DNA of 64,000 nucleotides, from assembly GCA_963713085.1 (NCBI GenBank), contig CAVQKQ010000026.1:1-64000 (forward strand), read 5' to 3'. Position numbers and translations under genes: made by a program. The notes beneath the pieces were generated by a model. The model saw nothing but the letters and a program-made list of their open reading frames with translations, was not told where the DNA came from and made no database searches. Source of the stretch: PFJX01 sp963713085 (GTDB lineage: Bacteria; Pseudomonadota; Gammaproteobacteria; Burkholderiales; Thiobacillaceae). Shown here piece by piece: positions 1 through 8,439 of the stretch; position 1 is the first letter of the stretch; each line of letters opens with the position of its first letter.

Positions 1-10
1 GGGGAGGGAC

Positions 11-70
11 GCCGCATAGCGGCAGCAGCGCTCAGACGCTGGTATTCAAAACATAAAGGGAGGTGAGCGC
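11..70 (+). repeat. leader repeat, copy A
   Basis: This 60-base segment resembles 185-244: GCCGCA-TAG near the start, a CTCA-CGCT middle, a TTCAA-AACA stretch and an identical GGGAGGTGAGC ribosome-binding site just before the next start codon. The TAG at 17-19 probably ends a gene lying mostly outside the window, reading GAC-GCC-GCA-TAG. The repetition suggests that successive small genes arose by tandem duplication of a gene with its leader. Confidence 0.5.
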
Positions 71-193
71 GTGAACAAAGCAAGCGAGCACAGCACGACA
101 GTAAGCAATGTCGAGCTAAACATTAGAATTTGGATAGCCGTCATTGCCTTCATCGCAGGCATGGTCTTAGGAAAATGGCTTGGAGCCGCATAG
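71..193 (+). CDS. small single-pass membrane protein, 40 aa
   Basis: A GTG start follows a strong GGGAGGTGA ribosome-binding site by 4 bases, giving a 40-residue protein. A polar N-terminal half of about 18 residues is followed by one hydrophobic segment (IRIWIAVIAFIAGMVLG) and a short KW tail, so it should sit in the inner membrane. I do not recognise a family. The next gene uses an almost identical ribosome-binding site 51 bases downstream, so the two are probably co-transcribed. Small tandem membrane proteins of this kind are common in phage and plasmid accessory regions, but nothing here fixes a function. Confidence 0.5.
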   Translation: MNKASEHSTTVSNVELNIRIWIAVIAFIAGMVLGKWLGAA

Positions 194-244
194 CTGCGGC
201 CGTGCTCAACCGCTAGTTCAAGAACAAATTAGGGAGGTGAGCAC
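185..244 (+). repeat. leader repeat, copy B
   Basis: Second copy of the segment at 11-70. It begins inside the last codons and TAG stop of the small gene before it, where GCCGCA-TAGC-TGCGGC can fold into a 6-bp hairpin (185-200), and ends with AGGGAGGTGAGC directly before the ATG at 245. The mismatches between copies lie mainly in the middle; the ribosome-binding site is conserved. Confidence 0.5.
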
Positions 245-664
245 ATGAGTGACTTCATAAAAATGCTTAGCGCAGTGTTCTTCGGTAACTTGCTGACTCT
301 GCTCGTGGTGATCGGCTACATGCATTACCAGGCTGAGAAGGCTGTTCAGGAGGTGGCCGCAGTCATGATGGAGACTGCTGAGCAGATGCAGATTGCTTCC
401 AAACAGGCTGAACTAAGAGCTCGGGAGCGTAATGCAACACTTGCAGCTGAACAGCAGAGACAGCGGACTCAGCAAGCCGAATTGGTCAGAGCTCAAGAGG
501 CGGGCCGCATTCATATAGCCGAGGCCGAGACCACAAAGGAACTGGCCTGGAAGAGGTTCTACAAGCCATCCAAGAACTGCGAGGTCATTAATGATGTGAA
601 TCTAGTGGCTTGCGGGAACGAGAAGATCAGAGCACGGCGTCAGTTCGAAGCAAGTAATCATTAA
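245..664 (+). CDS. membrane-anchored coiled-coil protein, 139 aa, unknown function
   Basis: A hydrophobic segment at residues about 7-26 (AVFFGNLLTLLVVIGYMHY) anchors the protein. Residues about 30-100 are rich in Ala, Glu, Gln and Arg with heptad-like spacing, so probably a coiled coil. The C-terminal part has a compact WKRFYKPSKNCE motif and a second Cys about 13 residues later (VACGNE), which could form a disulfide or structural pair. The start is set by the strong AGGGAGGTGAGC site 5 bases upstream. I cannot name a family. It lies 35 bases before the SIR2-domain gene, but the drop in GC content between them suggests different histories. Confidence 0.6.
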   Translation: MSDFIKMLSAVFFGNLLTLLVVIGYMHYQAEKAVQEVAAVMMETAEQMQIASKQAELRARERNATLAAEQQRQRTQQAELVRAQEAGRIHIAEAETTKELAWKRFYKPSKNCEVINDVNLVACGNEKIRARRQFEASNH

Positions 665-699
665 GTAATATTTAGATATTTTCTAAAGGGGGAGAAGAA

Positions 700-3277
700 A
701 TGCTATATGAAGATTTTATTAAAGAACTAAATAACAAGCGTCGATCAGTATCAGATTTAATTAGATTCATTTCGACAAGGACAGACGAAAACCCAAACTA
801 CTCATTATTATTAGGTGCGGGCTGCTCTATTTCATCTGGAGTCGTGTCGGCTACCGAGTTGTGTAATATATGGAGGAGACAGATAGTTGAGTCATTTTTG
901 GGTGAAAAGAATAATTCAAGCGTAGATCAACAACGTGAGTATTTGAAAAGTAACCATGGATCATGGTACGACCCAACAAGAGAATACTCTTCTCTTTTTG
1001 AAAAAAAATATGATTTGCAACGTCAAAGGAGGATGTTTGTAGAGAACGAAGTTTCAGGAAAATTTCCATCGATTGGTTATGTATATTTAACCTCATTAGT
1101 TGAAAGCAATTATTTTAATACGATATTTACGACCAATTTTGATGACTTGATTAATGAGGCTTTCTACTTATATTCTGAGTTAAGGCCTATAGTATGCGCA
1201 CACGATTCCTCAATAAATAGCATTACTGTTACATCACGAAGACCCAAAATAATAAAACTTCACGGTGATTATCTCTTTGACGATCTAAAATCCACTGCGA
1301 GAGAAACTGAAACTCTAGAGCAAAATATGAAGTTGAAATTTATGGAGTTTGCAAAGGAATATGGGAAAAATAGTAGTGGGTTATTCAGGAGGGGATCGCT
1401 CAGTAATGGATATTATATCCACTTTGTTAAAGAATGATGACTATTTAAGGGGCGGGGTCTATTGGTGTATTCGTAGTGGGTCAGAGGTGTCTGAAGAGTT
1501 AAGAAAATTAATGTGGAAGGAGAGAGTTTATTTCGTTGAAATAGATGGTTTTGATGAATTAATGGCGGAACTGTATAGCACATTTAATAATGGAGATGTG
1601 TTGCCTAGTTCTATGACGAAGTTGTCACGTCAAGCCGGAGATATTGCTAGCAAGCTATTGACTAATAAAAATGCGTTTCCAATAACATCCTCGGTATTAA
1701 TAAAAGCAAAAGAAAGGCTGGAGCGACAATCAAAAAGAACCACACTGGCCAACTTAATATTTAGTTCAGATGTGGATAGAGATGAGAGAAGGCAGTCAGG
1801 ATTAGAGTTTAGCGATGATGAGTTAATCATGTTGACTGAAGTACAAAATCACATGATGCTAGAGCAATATGAAATGGCCGTTACTAAAGCTAAAGACTAT
1901 ATAGCAAAAGGTGTTCGGACTAGCATGAAAACAAGGCTTTTAAGATTGATTATAGAAGCATATAAAAAAGCTGGAAAAAATACTGAAGCATTATATGTAT
2001 CTGAGGAGTTAATCAATGGTGAACCACGAAATGCCAATAATTACCTAATAAAAGCCTCGTTACTTAACGATATAAATGCAAAGCTTGTTTGTATTGATGA
2101 GGCGCTAAAAAAAGATGAATATGTTCCTGAAGTACATTTAGAAAAGGCCCGATTATTAAGAAAAGAGGCTAATAATACTTATGGTGAAACACGTTTAAGA
2201 CTACTTGAGGAATTAAAGGAATGCCTGGATATCTGCGTTAAATTAGATCCAGGACAAAGGAACGCCTGCTGGGTGGAGAAATATGATTATATAGATTTCT
2301 TGAACAAAGATAAAAAAAGCGCAAATCAAGATCGCAACGGTATAATTAATTTACTCAGTGTACAAGATCCATATAGCCCACGTGTTTTAAATATGAGGCA
2401 GCGAATAATATGTGAAGAAAGTAGTGGTGAGGACGTCGATAAACTATTGCGGGATATAGATGAGGGAAAGGAAAGGGCGCATCCTGATAACAGAAACGTA
2501 TTTGAAGTTATACGTTTAAGGGTGTTAAAAAAAGTTGACCGAAGTGAACTTCTTTCCTTTGCCGTAAAGGAAGTTGAATTAATCTTAAATACAAAGATGG
2601 ATGTGGGCTTATTGTTGTTACTGGCGTCGGTTTACAGGGAGATATATGGTAATGATGATGTAGCGATGGGTTTGTATTCTAACTATCTAAACAAAGAATT
2701 TGATGCTGACGTTCTTGACGGTTATGTTAAAGTGTTATGTGATCTTAACATTGGCCATGAGGCCAGAGAGATTTTTGAAACGCACAAAAATAAGCTTGAT
2801 CGAGACCAAGTGTGCCAGCTTGAAGAAATATTATTAAATATGGAAGGGCAATATGAAAAAATAATGCAGCACTTAGATGATTGTGAATTGGCGGGAAAAA
2901 TTCGAAATATCCAGAAATTATATTATATGTTAAAAGCTAAGAAATATTCAGAGGCTGAGAAATTCGCTAGACAAATATTAGAGCCTATACATTATTCACC
3001 CGAGGCGGAAGTTGAAATAGTAAACTTAGAATTGGCCAGAAAGAAATTGGGAAAGAAAGTAGATATGGAAAGATTGAATAAGGTAATTAATTATGATGCT
3101 GAAGCTGGCACACACGCTGCCATTTATTCGGTTATGGGTAAGAAGCCTGACATGCTACAAGCAATCAGGAAGGCCATGAAACATGATAAGACTTTTAAAT
3201 TTACTGCTCGGGAATGGCCAGTTTTTGAAGAATGGCGCGAAGATTCTGATTTTAAAAATGTAATTGGTGATAAATAA
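700..3277 (+). pseudogene. SIR2-domain/TPR defence-like protein, split by one frameshift
   Basis: The first frame (700 to about 1370) carries the N-terminal NAD-binding SIR2-like domain: GAGCS at residues 39-43, TTNFDD near 144-149 and KLHGD with its His near 188. The domain continues in the +1 frame from about 1364 with IVVGYSGGDRSVMD, the usual end of the family's Rossmann core, then IDGFDELMAEL and about 550 residues of helical TPR-like repeats to 3277. The break sits at GGGAAAAAT (1363-1371); one extra base would explain it. Restored, the protein would be about 860 aa. Known defence sirtuins (DSR1, DSR2, SIR2-HerA, ThsA) deplete NAD+ on phage infection; a similar role here is inference. 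The gene is far more AT-rich than the nif region, which points to transfer. A GGGGGAGAAGAA ribosome-binding site precedes the start. Confidence 0.75.
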
Positions 3278-3318
3278 TTAATTATTGTTAATAACTTTAT
3301 TGATTCGATAACTAAAAT

Positions 3319-4330
3319 ATGGCCATTCATAAGGCCGCATCTGGATGGTTGGTTGACCTGCAACCCGGGGGCCGTGGGGGAAGCGGTTCCGGAAGACGTT
3401 GGGGACGAAGGGGGAGGCACTGGCTTACGAGGCCTGGCTTCGGAATAAGGTGCGGGAGTCGCCGGAGTGGGTAGGGGCGGTGAAGGATCGCCGGCGGTTG
3501 TCGGAGCTGGTGGAGACCTGGTTTGTCTCATCATGGGGTGAATCTGCGCAGCGGGGAGGATACCCGGCGGCGGTTGGTGGCTTTGGTGGCGGCCATGGGG
3601 GATCCGGTGGTGTCGCGGTTTTCGGCGGATCTGTTCGCTTCGTATCGGGCGGAGCGGTTGAAGGCGGGGGTGAGGGCGGAGACGTTGAATCGGGAGCAGG
3701 CTTATCTGCGGGCGATGTTTAATGAGTTGCGGCGATTGGGGTTGTTCTCGGGGGAGAACCCTTTGGGCCTGGTGCGGCGGTTCAGGTCGCCGGAGCGGGA
3801 GTTGTCGTTTTTGTCGGTGGAGCAGATCCGGGCGTTGTTGGGGGTGTTGTCGGGGGATGCTTTGTTGATTACGAAGGTTTGTCTGGCGACGGGGGCGAGG
3901 TGGAGAGAGGCGGAGTCGTTACGGGTTTCTCAGGTTCGGGGGAGGGCGATCCATTTCAGTCAGACGAAGAGTGGGAAGAATCGATCCGTACCGATCACAG
4001 AGGCGTTGGAAGGGGCGCTGTTCGATTATCTTGGGGTCGAAGTATGGGGAGCATGCGGGGATGGCTGATCGTTTCTTCAGGGTGAGCATGTCGCCGTTTC
4101 GGTTGGGGGTCGAGAAGGCGGGGATTCGGTTGCCGGAGGGGCAGTTGACTCATGTGTTGCGGCATACGTTCGCGAGTCATTTCATGATGAACGGGGGGAA
4201 TATCCTGGTGTTGCAGAAGATCCTGGGGCATTCGTCTTTGACGATGACGATGCGGTATGCGCACCTGGCGCCGGATCATTTGCAGGAGGCGGCGAGGTTG
4301 AATCCGCTGGCGCTGGTCGATGGGGGTTAG
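3319..4330 (+). pseudogene. tyrosine site-specific integrase, broken by three frameshifts
   Basis: Read across frames this is a phage-type integrase of about 335 aa. The N-terminal SAM-like part starts at ATG 3319 (MAIHKAASGWLVDL), shifts frame in the G run near 3376-3380 to GTKGEALAYEAWL, shifts again near 3522-3526 into SHHGVNLRSGED and the core-binding and catalytic region (LATGARWREAESL, with the first catalytic Arg; TKSGKNRSVPI), and a third time near 4025-4040 into the end with HVLRHTFASH, LGHSSLTMTMRYAHL (His-x-x-Arg, His and the Tyr nucleophile). All catalytic residues are present, but no single frame encodes them. It resembles integrases of P2/HP1-like prophages. The stop overlaps the convergent toxin gene by 4 bases. 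Either a decayed integrase or base-calling errors in G runs. Confidence 0.8.
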
Positions 4331-4752
4331 GCCAGTGTGGTCAGGGTGTCCCTGATGACCTTTTCTTGCAATTGGGTGGTGTCGTCGGCGGAGGCGGCGC
4401 AGGCCATGAGGTCCTTGAGGATGTCGACCGGGAGTCGGTCTTTGTGCTGGATGTCGCGGGCTTTGATCTTGGCCTTGAAATCGCGTGCATCGAGGTCGAC
4501 GAGGTAGTCAAGGTTGATCCAGGTGTCTTTGTGGAAGACCTGGCGGCCTATCGGGATGAAGAAGTTGGGATCCGGTTCGTCGTTGTGGCAGCCGTAGTGC
4601 CAGCTCTTGCGTTGGGGGTTGGATGTGGTCCTGGCGACAATGTAGTCATCCGAGGGGGCCAGGCCGAGGATGATGAAGAGCTTGCCTTTCATGGCCCCGT
4701 CCGGGAACCGGAAGTGGGGGTCGTAGTAGATGTCACCGGGTTGCGGAGCCAT
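4327..4752 (-). CDS. putative toxin of a Panacea-type toxin-antitoxin pair
   Basis: A 141-residue soluble protein encoded 5 bases downstream of a Panacea/SocA-domain antitoxin gene. The N-terminal part (GDIYYDP, KGKLFIILG, DDYIVARTTS) resembles the beta-rich SH3-like fold of MazF/PemK toxins, where such proteins begin with GDI and continue with a RPVLIL-like strand. The C-terminal third is helical and charged. Assignment rests on this weak resemblance and mainly on the operon position: Panacea antitoxins pair with many unrelated toxins. It may instead be a partner of unknown activity. Confidence 0.55.
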   Translation of the reverse strand: MAPQPGDIYYDPHFRFPDGAMKGKLFIILGLAPSDDYIVARTTSNPQRKSWHYGCHNDEPDPNFFIPIGRQVFHKDTWINLDYLVDLDARDFKAKIKARDIQHKDRLPVDILKDLMACAASADDTTQLQEKVIRDTLTTLA

Positions 4753-4757
4753 GCCGC

Positions 4758-5312
4758 TCAGTCGGCGTAGTGAGCTTTTAGGGCTTCGTATTCCTTGGCT
4801 TTCTCGGTGACGTGCTGGACGTTTTCATCGTCGAGGGCCAGTTCGTAGGGGATGAGGTCATAGGCGCCTTCGCCATCGGCATAGATCCGATCCCACACAC
4901 CGTTTTCAGCATGGGTAATTTCGACCATTTGCAGGGCGGTCTTGTCTTTGTGCTCGGCGACGATGGCCTCGAGGAGGCGCAGTTCGCGCTTGCTGAAGTG
5001 GCTGGGGTCGAATTCCCGCTTCGGTACGATCTTGTACATCGGGTAGTCGAGCATGCGCATCGGTTTGATGTCGATGGCTTCAAGGATGTCTTCGCCAGGA
5101 GCGTCGAACTCTTCAAAGAAGCGGCTTGGGACAGGGCCTAGCTGGATCGCACGGTACTGGGATCCGGTAACGCTGCGGCCGGTGGCTTTGTAGTGCTCGA
5201 AGTCGAGAAGGAAGAGGAGTTTGAACAGCTTGGTCTTGCCGCAGAGCTTGGTGTGCTTTGCGAAATAGATGATCGCGTTGATGAGTTTTTCGCGGTCGTG
5301 AACTTTGATCAT
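4758..5312 (-). CDS. Panacea/SocA-like (DUF4065) antitoxin
   Basis: About 184 residues with the features of the Panacea domain: an N-terminal helix with INAIIYFAKHT, then KTKLFKLLFLLDFEHYKATGRSVTGSQYRAIQLGPVP, where the KLxKLLYlxD and GPVP-like motifs are typical of SocA/DUF4065 proteins. SocA in Caulobacter is a proteolytic adaptor for its toxin; other Panacea proteins neutralise toxins directly. I chose the ATG at 5312 over an in-frame GTG at 5333, because GGGAGAG lies upstream of the ATG and the extra residues (MWERNAT) look non-family. It precedes the putative toxin gene by 5 bases. Confidence 0.7.
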   Translation of the reverse strand: MIKVHDREKLINAIIYFAKHTKLCGKTKLFKLLFLLDFEHYKATGRSVTGSQYRAIQLGPVPSRFFEEFDAPGEDILEAIDIKPMRMLDYPMYKIVPKREFDPSHFSKRELRLLEAIVAEHKDKTALQMVEITHAENGVWDRIYADGEGAYDLIPYELALDDENVQHVTEKAKEYEALKAHYAD

Positions 5313-5471
5313 AGTGGCGTTTCTCTCCCACACGGTCGGGGGGCATTATCCATTAGGCGTCAGAAGCTGTGTTGTTAGTTTAGACGCCGATCAGCATTCA
5401 AGTTCTGTGCTGTTGTTTTGTCGTCGCTTTGTGCTGTCGATTTGCGCGGTTAATGGTTGGTTGGCAGGGCA

Positions 5472-5512
5472 CAAAAAAAAAGGGGTTAGATGTGATCTAA
5501 CCCCTTGTTTTT
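5472..5512 (-). terminator. rho-independent terminator of the tRNA-Gly/tRNA-Cys transcript
   Basis: On the minus strand, directly downstream of tRNA-Cys, a 10-bp perfect stem GGGGTTAGAT / ATCTAACCCC with a CAC loop is followed by a run of nine T. This should end the uvrC-pgsA-tRNA transcription unit. Confidence 0.9.
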
Positions 5513-5586
5513 TGGAGGCGCGTGCCGGAGTCGAACCGACCTACACGGATTTGCAATCCGGTGCATAACCGCTTTGCTAACGCGCC
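5513..5586 (-). tRNA. tRNA-Cys (GCA)
   Basis: 74 nt including an encoded CCA. The acceptor stem GGCGCGT pairs with ACGCGCC, the discriminator is U as usual for tRNA-Cys, the anticodon is GCA in a TTGCAAA loop, and the T loop reads GGTTCGACTCC. Its 3' end faces the accessory island at 1-5,312, which makes it the likely attachment site of the integrase at 3,319-4,330. Confidence 0.95.
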
Positions 5587-5647
5587 GCGATGAAACGGTA
5601 GCCTTGAAAGCAAAAGGGGAAAGCGGATGGGCTTTCCCCGGTATGTC

Positions 5648-5723
5648 TGGAGCGGGAAACGAGGCTCGAACTCGCGACCTCAACCTTGGCAAGGTTGCGC
5701 TCTACCAACTGAGCTATTCCCGC
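5648..5723 (-). tRNA. tRNA-Gly (GCC)
   Basis: 76 nt including an encoded CCA. Acceptor GCGGGAA pairs with TTCCCGC, the D arm reads TAGCTCAGTTGGTAGAGC, the anticodon is GCC, and the T arm has GAGTTCGAGCCTC. It lies between pgsA and tRNA-Cys, an order known from many proteobacteria. Confidence 0.95.
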
Positions 5724-5763
5724 GTCGAAGTGGATGCGCATTATATCCACCGGCCTCGGCCTG

Positions 5764-6342
5764 TCAACCGGCCGGCGCGTCCTTAAGCGCCTTCCAGGCC
5801 ATCATCAGGTAATGCATCATGGACCAGAGGGTGAGGAAGGCGGCCAGGTAGAGCAGCCAGCGGCCCAGTACGAGGGGTGTCTCCCAGCCCAGGATGGGGT
5901 CGTGATACAGCAGCAGCAGGATGGCGATCATCTGAGAGGAGGTCTTCAGCTTGCCGATGAAGGACACCGCCACCTTGCCGGAGCGGCCGATCTTGGCCAT
6001 CCATTCCCGCAGGGCGCTGATGGCGATCTCTCGGCCGATGATGATGAGGGCCACATCCACAGTGGCGCGGCTCAGGTCAACCAGGACGATGAGGGCGGCG
6101 GCCACCATGAGCTTGTCCGCCACCGGGTCCAGGAAAGCGCCGAACGCCGACAGCTGGTTCAGGCGCCGGGCCAGCCAGCCGTCCAGCCAGTCGGTGATGG
6201 CGGCCAGAGCGAACAGGAGTGTGGCGGTGAGGTTGATGGCATGGGGCGTCAACCAGCCGTCGGGCAGGTAGAACACTGCCACGAACAGGGGGATGAGCAG
6301 GATGCGCAGCCAGGTCAGCGCATTGGGCAGGTTGAGCGGCAT
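5764..6342 (-). CDS. pgsA: CDP-diacylglycerol-glycerol-3-phosphate 3-phosphatidyltransferase
   Basis: A 192-residue inner-membrane enzyme that makes phosphatidylglycerol phosphate from CDP-diacylglycerol and glycerol 3-phosphate, the committed step to phosphatidylglycerol and cardiolipin. The CDP-alcohol phosphotransferase signature DG-x2-AR-x8-G-x3-D-x3-D is seen in DWLDGWLARRLNQLSAF through GAFLDPVADKL near residues 60-85. Several hydrophobic segments flank it, and the length is normal. Its start codon overlaps the uvrC stop as TGATG, so the two genes are translationally coupled. Confidence 0.95.
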   Translation of the reverse strand: MPLNLPNALTWLRILLIPLFVAVFYLPDGWLTPHAINLTATLLFALAAITDWLDGWLARRLNQLSAFGAFLDPVADKLMVAAALIVLVDLSRATVDVALIIIGREIAISALREWMAKIGRSGKVAVSFIGKLKTSSQMIAILLLLYHDPILGWETPLVLGRWLLYLAAFLTLWSMMHYLMMAWKALKDAPAG

Positions 6343-8240
6343 CAGTGCAGTTCTCTGTAGATCGTCTCCGCCAGGTCGCGGCTGATGCCTTCCACCTGGG
6401 CCAGTTCTTCAATACCCGCGTCCACCACACCGCGCAAGCCGCCGAAGGTCTGCAGCAGGCGTTGCCGTCGCTTCGGGCCGATGCCGGCGATGCCCTCCAG
6501 GCTGGACTGGGTGCGGGCCTTGCCGCGCCGTGCCCGGTGGCCGGTGATGGCGAAACGGTGGGCCTCGTCCCGGACCTGCTGGATCAGGTGCAGGGCGGGG
6601 TGGTCCGCCTTCAGTCGGATCGGCTCCACCTCGCCGGGCAGGAACAACTGCTCCAGTCCCGGCTTGCGCTCTTCGCCCTTGGCCACGCCGACCATGGCCA
6701 GATTCCCCAGCCCCAACTCCGAAAGCACATTCACCGCCACATGCAGTTGTCCCTTGCCGCCGTCGATCAGCAGCAAATCCGGCAACAGCCCTTCGCCTTC
6801 CGCGATCTTGGCATAGCGCCGGACCAGGGCATCGCGCATGGCGGCGTAGTCGTCGCCCGGCGTGATGGCAATGCCCCCGGATTCTTCCTTCTTTCCAAGC
6901 CGCGCCTCGGGGGGACCGAGAAAGCCTTGAGGAGGCCCGGCGAGTTTCTTGACCGCCACATTGTAGCGGCGATACTCCGAAGGCTGCATGGCGCCGTGAT
7001 CGAATACCACGCAGGACACTACCGTAGCCTCGCCCAGGGTGTGGCTCACATCGAAGCACTCGATGCGATTGATACCGTCCTCCCCCAGGGCCTCGTTCAG
7101 GGCGGCCAGGCGGGCGGACTGGTTCTCCCGCTGGCCTTCCCGGGTGGCCAGGGCCAGTTCCCCGTTCTTGCGCGCCATCTCCAGCCAGACCCGGCGTTCC
7201 CCCTGGGGACGAGCGATCACCTGGATGCGCCGGCCGGCCTCCTCGCACAGCCAGTCGGCCAGTCCCTCGATCTCTTCCCCCAGCACCAGGGTCGGGGGGA
7301 TGGGCCGGCCAGCGTAGTGCTGGCCGACGAAGGCCTCCAGCACGTCCGCGGGCTCGACGTCCTCCACATGGCTGGGAAAGAAGGCGCGCCCGCCCAGGTT
7401 GCGGCCGCCCCGCACCATGACCAGATAGACGCAGGCCTGGCCGCCCTTGAGCACGGCGGCGACGATGTCGGCATCCTGCGACGAGCGGCTTTCCACGAAC
7501 TGCTGGGCGCGTACCTTGGACAGGGCCTGGATCTGGTCGCGAAAAAAGGCCGCCTCCTCGAAGCGCAGATCCACTGCGGCGGCCTCCATGCGCCGGTTGA
7601 GGGTGGCCACCAGTTCGTTGTCCTTGCCCTCCAGGAACAGCAGCGCGTTGGCCACGTCCTGGCCGTAGTCGGCAGGGTCGACCTTGCCCACGCAGGGACC
7701 GCTGCAGCGCCGGATCTGATACAGCAGGCAGGGCCGGGAGCGGTTCTGGAATACCGTGTCCTCGCAGGTGCGCAGGCGGAACACCTTCTGCAGCACCTGG
7801 ATGCTCTCCCGCACCGCCAAGGAGTTGGGAAACGGGCCGAACACCCGGTTGCGCTTGTCCGGCGTGCCGCGGAAGAAGCTTAGGCGCGGAAAGGCATGGC
7901 CGGACAGGAGCAGGTAGGGATAGGACTTGTCGTCCCGGAACAGGATGTTGTACTTGGGCGCCAGCCCCTTGATCAGGTTGTTCTCCAGCAGCAAGGCCTC
8001 GGCCTCGGTGCGGGTCACCGTGGTCTGGATATCCCGGATGCGCGCCACCATGTGGCGGATGCGGGGCGACAGGTCGGTCTTCTGGAAGTAGCTGGAGACC
8101 CGCTTCTTCAGGTCCCGGGCCTTGCCCACGTAGAGCACCGCGCCCGCCTCGCCCAGCATGCGGTAGACGCCGGGCAGGTTGGGCAGGCCCGCCAGGACGG
8201 GCTTGGGGTCGAAGGCGTCGGTGCCGTCGGTGCGGGCCAT
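6342..8240 (-). CDS. uvrC: excinuclease ABC subunit C
   Basis: A 632-residue nucleotide-excision-repair nuclease that makes both incisions around a UvrB-bound lesion. In order: the GIY-YIG nuclease domain at the N terminus (GVYRMLGEAGAVLYVGKARDLKKRV), a four-Cys region with RSRPCLLYQIRRCSGPCVG, a UvrB-binding UVR helix pair near residues 205-235, the RNase H-like C-terminal nuclease (RIECFDVSHTLGE; DLLLIDGGKGQL) and terminal helix-hairpin-helix motifs (GIAGIGPKRRQRLL). Full length. It heads the uvrC-pgsA-tRNA group; the neighbouring tautomerase gene ends 10 bases before its start. Confidence 0.97.
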   Translation of the reverse strand: MARTDGTDAFDPKPVLAGLPNLPGVYRMLGEAGAVLYVGKARDLKKRVSSYFQKTDLSPRIRHMVARIRDIQTTVTRTEAEALLLENNLIKGLAPKYNILFRDDKSYPYLLLSGHAFPRLSFFRGTPDKRNRVFGPFPNSLAVRESIQVLQKVFRLRTCEDTVFQNRSRPCLLYQIRRCSGPCVGKVDPADYGQDVANALLFLEGKDNELVATLNRRMEAAAVDLRFEEAAFFRDQIQALSKVRAQQFVESRSSQDADIVAAVLKGGQACVYLVMVRGGRNLGGRAFFPSHVEDVEPADVLEAFVGQHYAGRPIPPTLVLGEEIEGLADWLCEEAGRRIQVIARPQGERRVWLEMARKNGELALATREGQRENQSARLAALNEALGEDGINRIECFDVSHTLGEATVVSCVVFDHGAMQPSEYRRYNVAVKKLAGPPQGFLGPPEARLGKKEESGGIAITPGDDYAAMRDALVRRYAKIAEGEGLLPDLLLIDGGKGQLHVAVNVLSELGLGNLAMVGVAKGEERKPGLEQLFLPGEVEPIRLKADHPALHLIQQVRDEAHRFAITGHRARRGKARTQSSLEGIAGIGPKRRQRLLQTFGGLRGVVDAGIEELAQVEGISRDLAETIYRELH

Positions 8241-8250
8241 GGCGTTGGCG

Positions 8251-8439
8251 TCAATCCTCCTCGTCCAGTAACTGGCCGGCGATGGCCCAGTTCTCGTCCG
8301 GCAGCTCCTCGAAGGCGATATAGGTGTAGCGCCTGGGCTTGAGGGCGTGGCGCTCCAGGGTGTCGGTGATCTCCTCGGCGATCTTCTTCTTCTGGTCCCG
8401 GGTGAGGGAACCGGCCAGCTTGATGGTGACTACGGGCAT
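8251..8439 (-). CDS. 4-oxalocrotonate tautomerase-like protein
   Basis: A 62-residue protein starting MPVVTIKLAGSLTRDQKK, with the catalytic N-terminal Pro exposed after Met removal as in the 4-OT/tautomerase superfamily, followed by the family's beta-alpha-beta layout. The start at 8439 is chosen because Pro-2 is essential to the family; the reading frame extends upstream to 8532 without any recognisable sequence. Substrate unknown: many small members are promiscuous keto-enol tautomerases. Its start overlaps the end of the uracil-DNA glycosylase reading frame at 8430. Confidence 0.85.
   Translation of the reverse strand: MPVVTIKLAGSLTRDQKKKIAEEITDTLERHALKPRRYTYIAFEELPDENWAIAGQLLDEED

Noticed and set aside
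1363..1371. Programmed ribosomal frameshift in the SIR2 gene
   Set aside because: The change needed is +1 (or -2); GGGAAAAAT does not give a usual -1 slippery heptamer in this frame and no stem-loop or rare stop follows. An indel is simpler.
5734..6360. 208-codon plus-strand frame opposite pgsA
   Set aside because: Shadow of pgsA, whose catalytic signature is complete on the minus strand.
6345..7883. Long plus-strand frame opposite uvrC
   Set aside because: It is the antisense shadow of a full-length uvrC gene; Gln/His/Gly-rich composition and no family resemblance.
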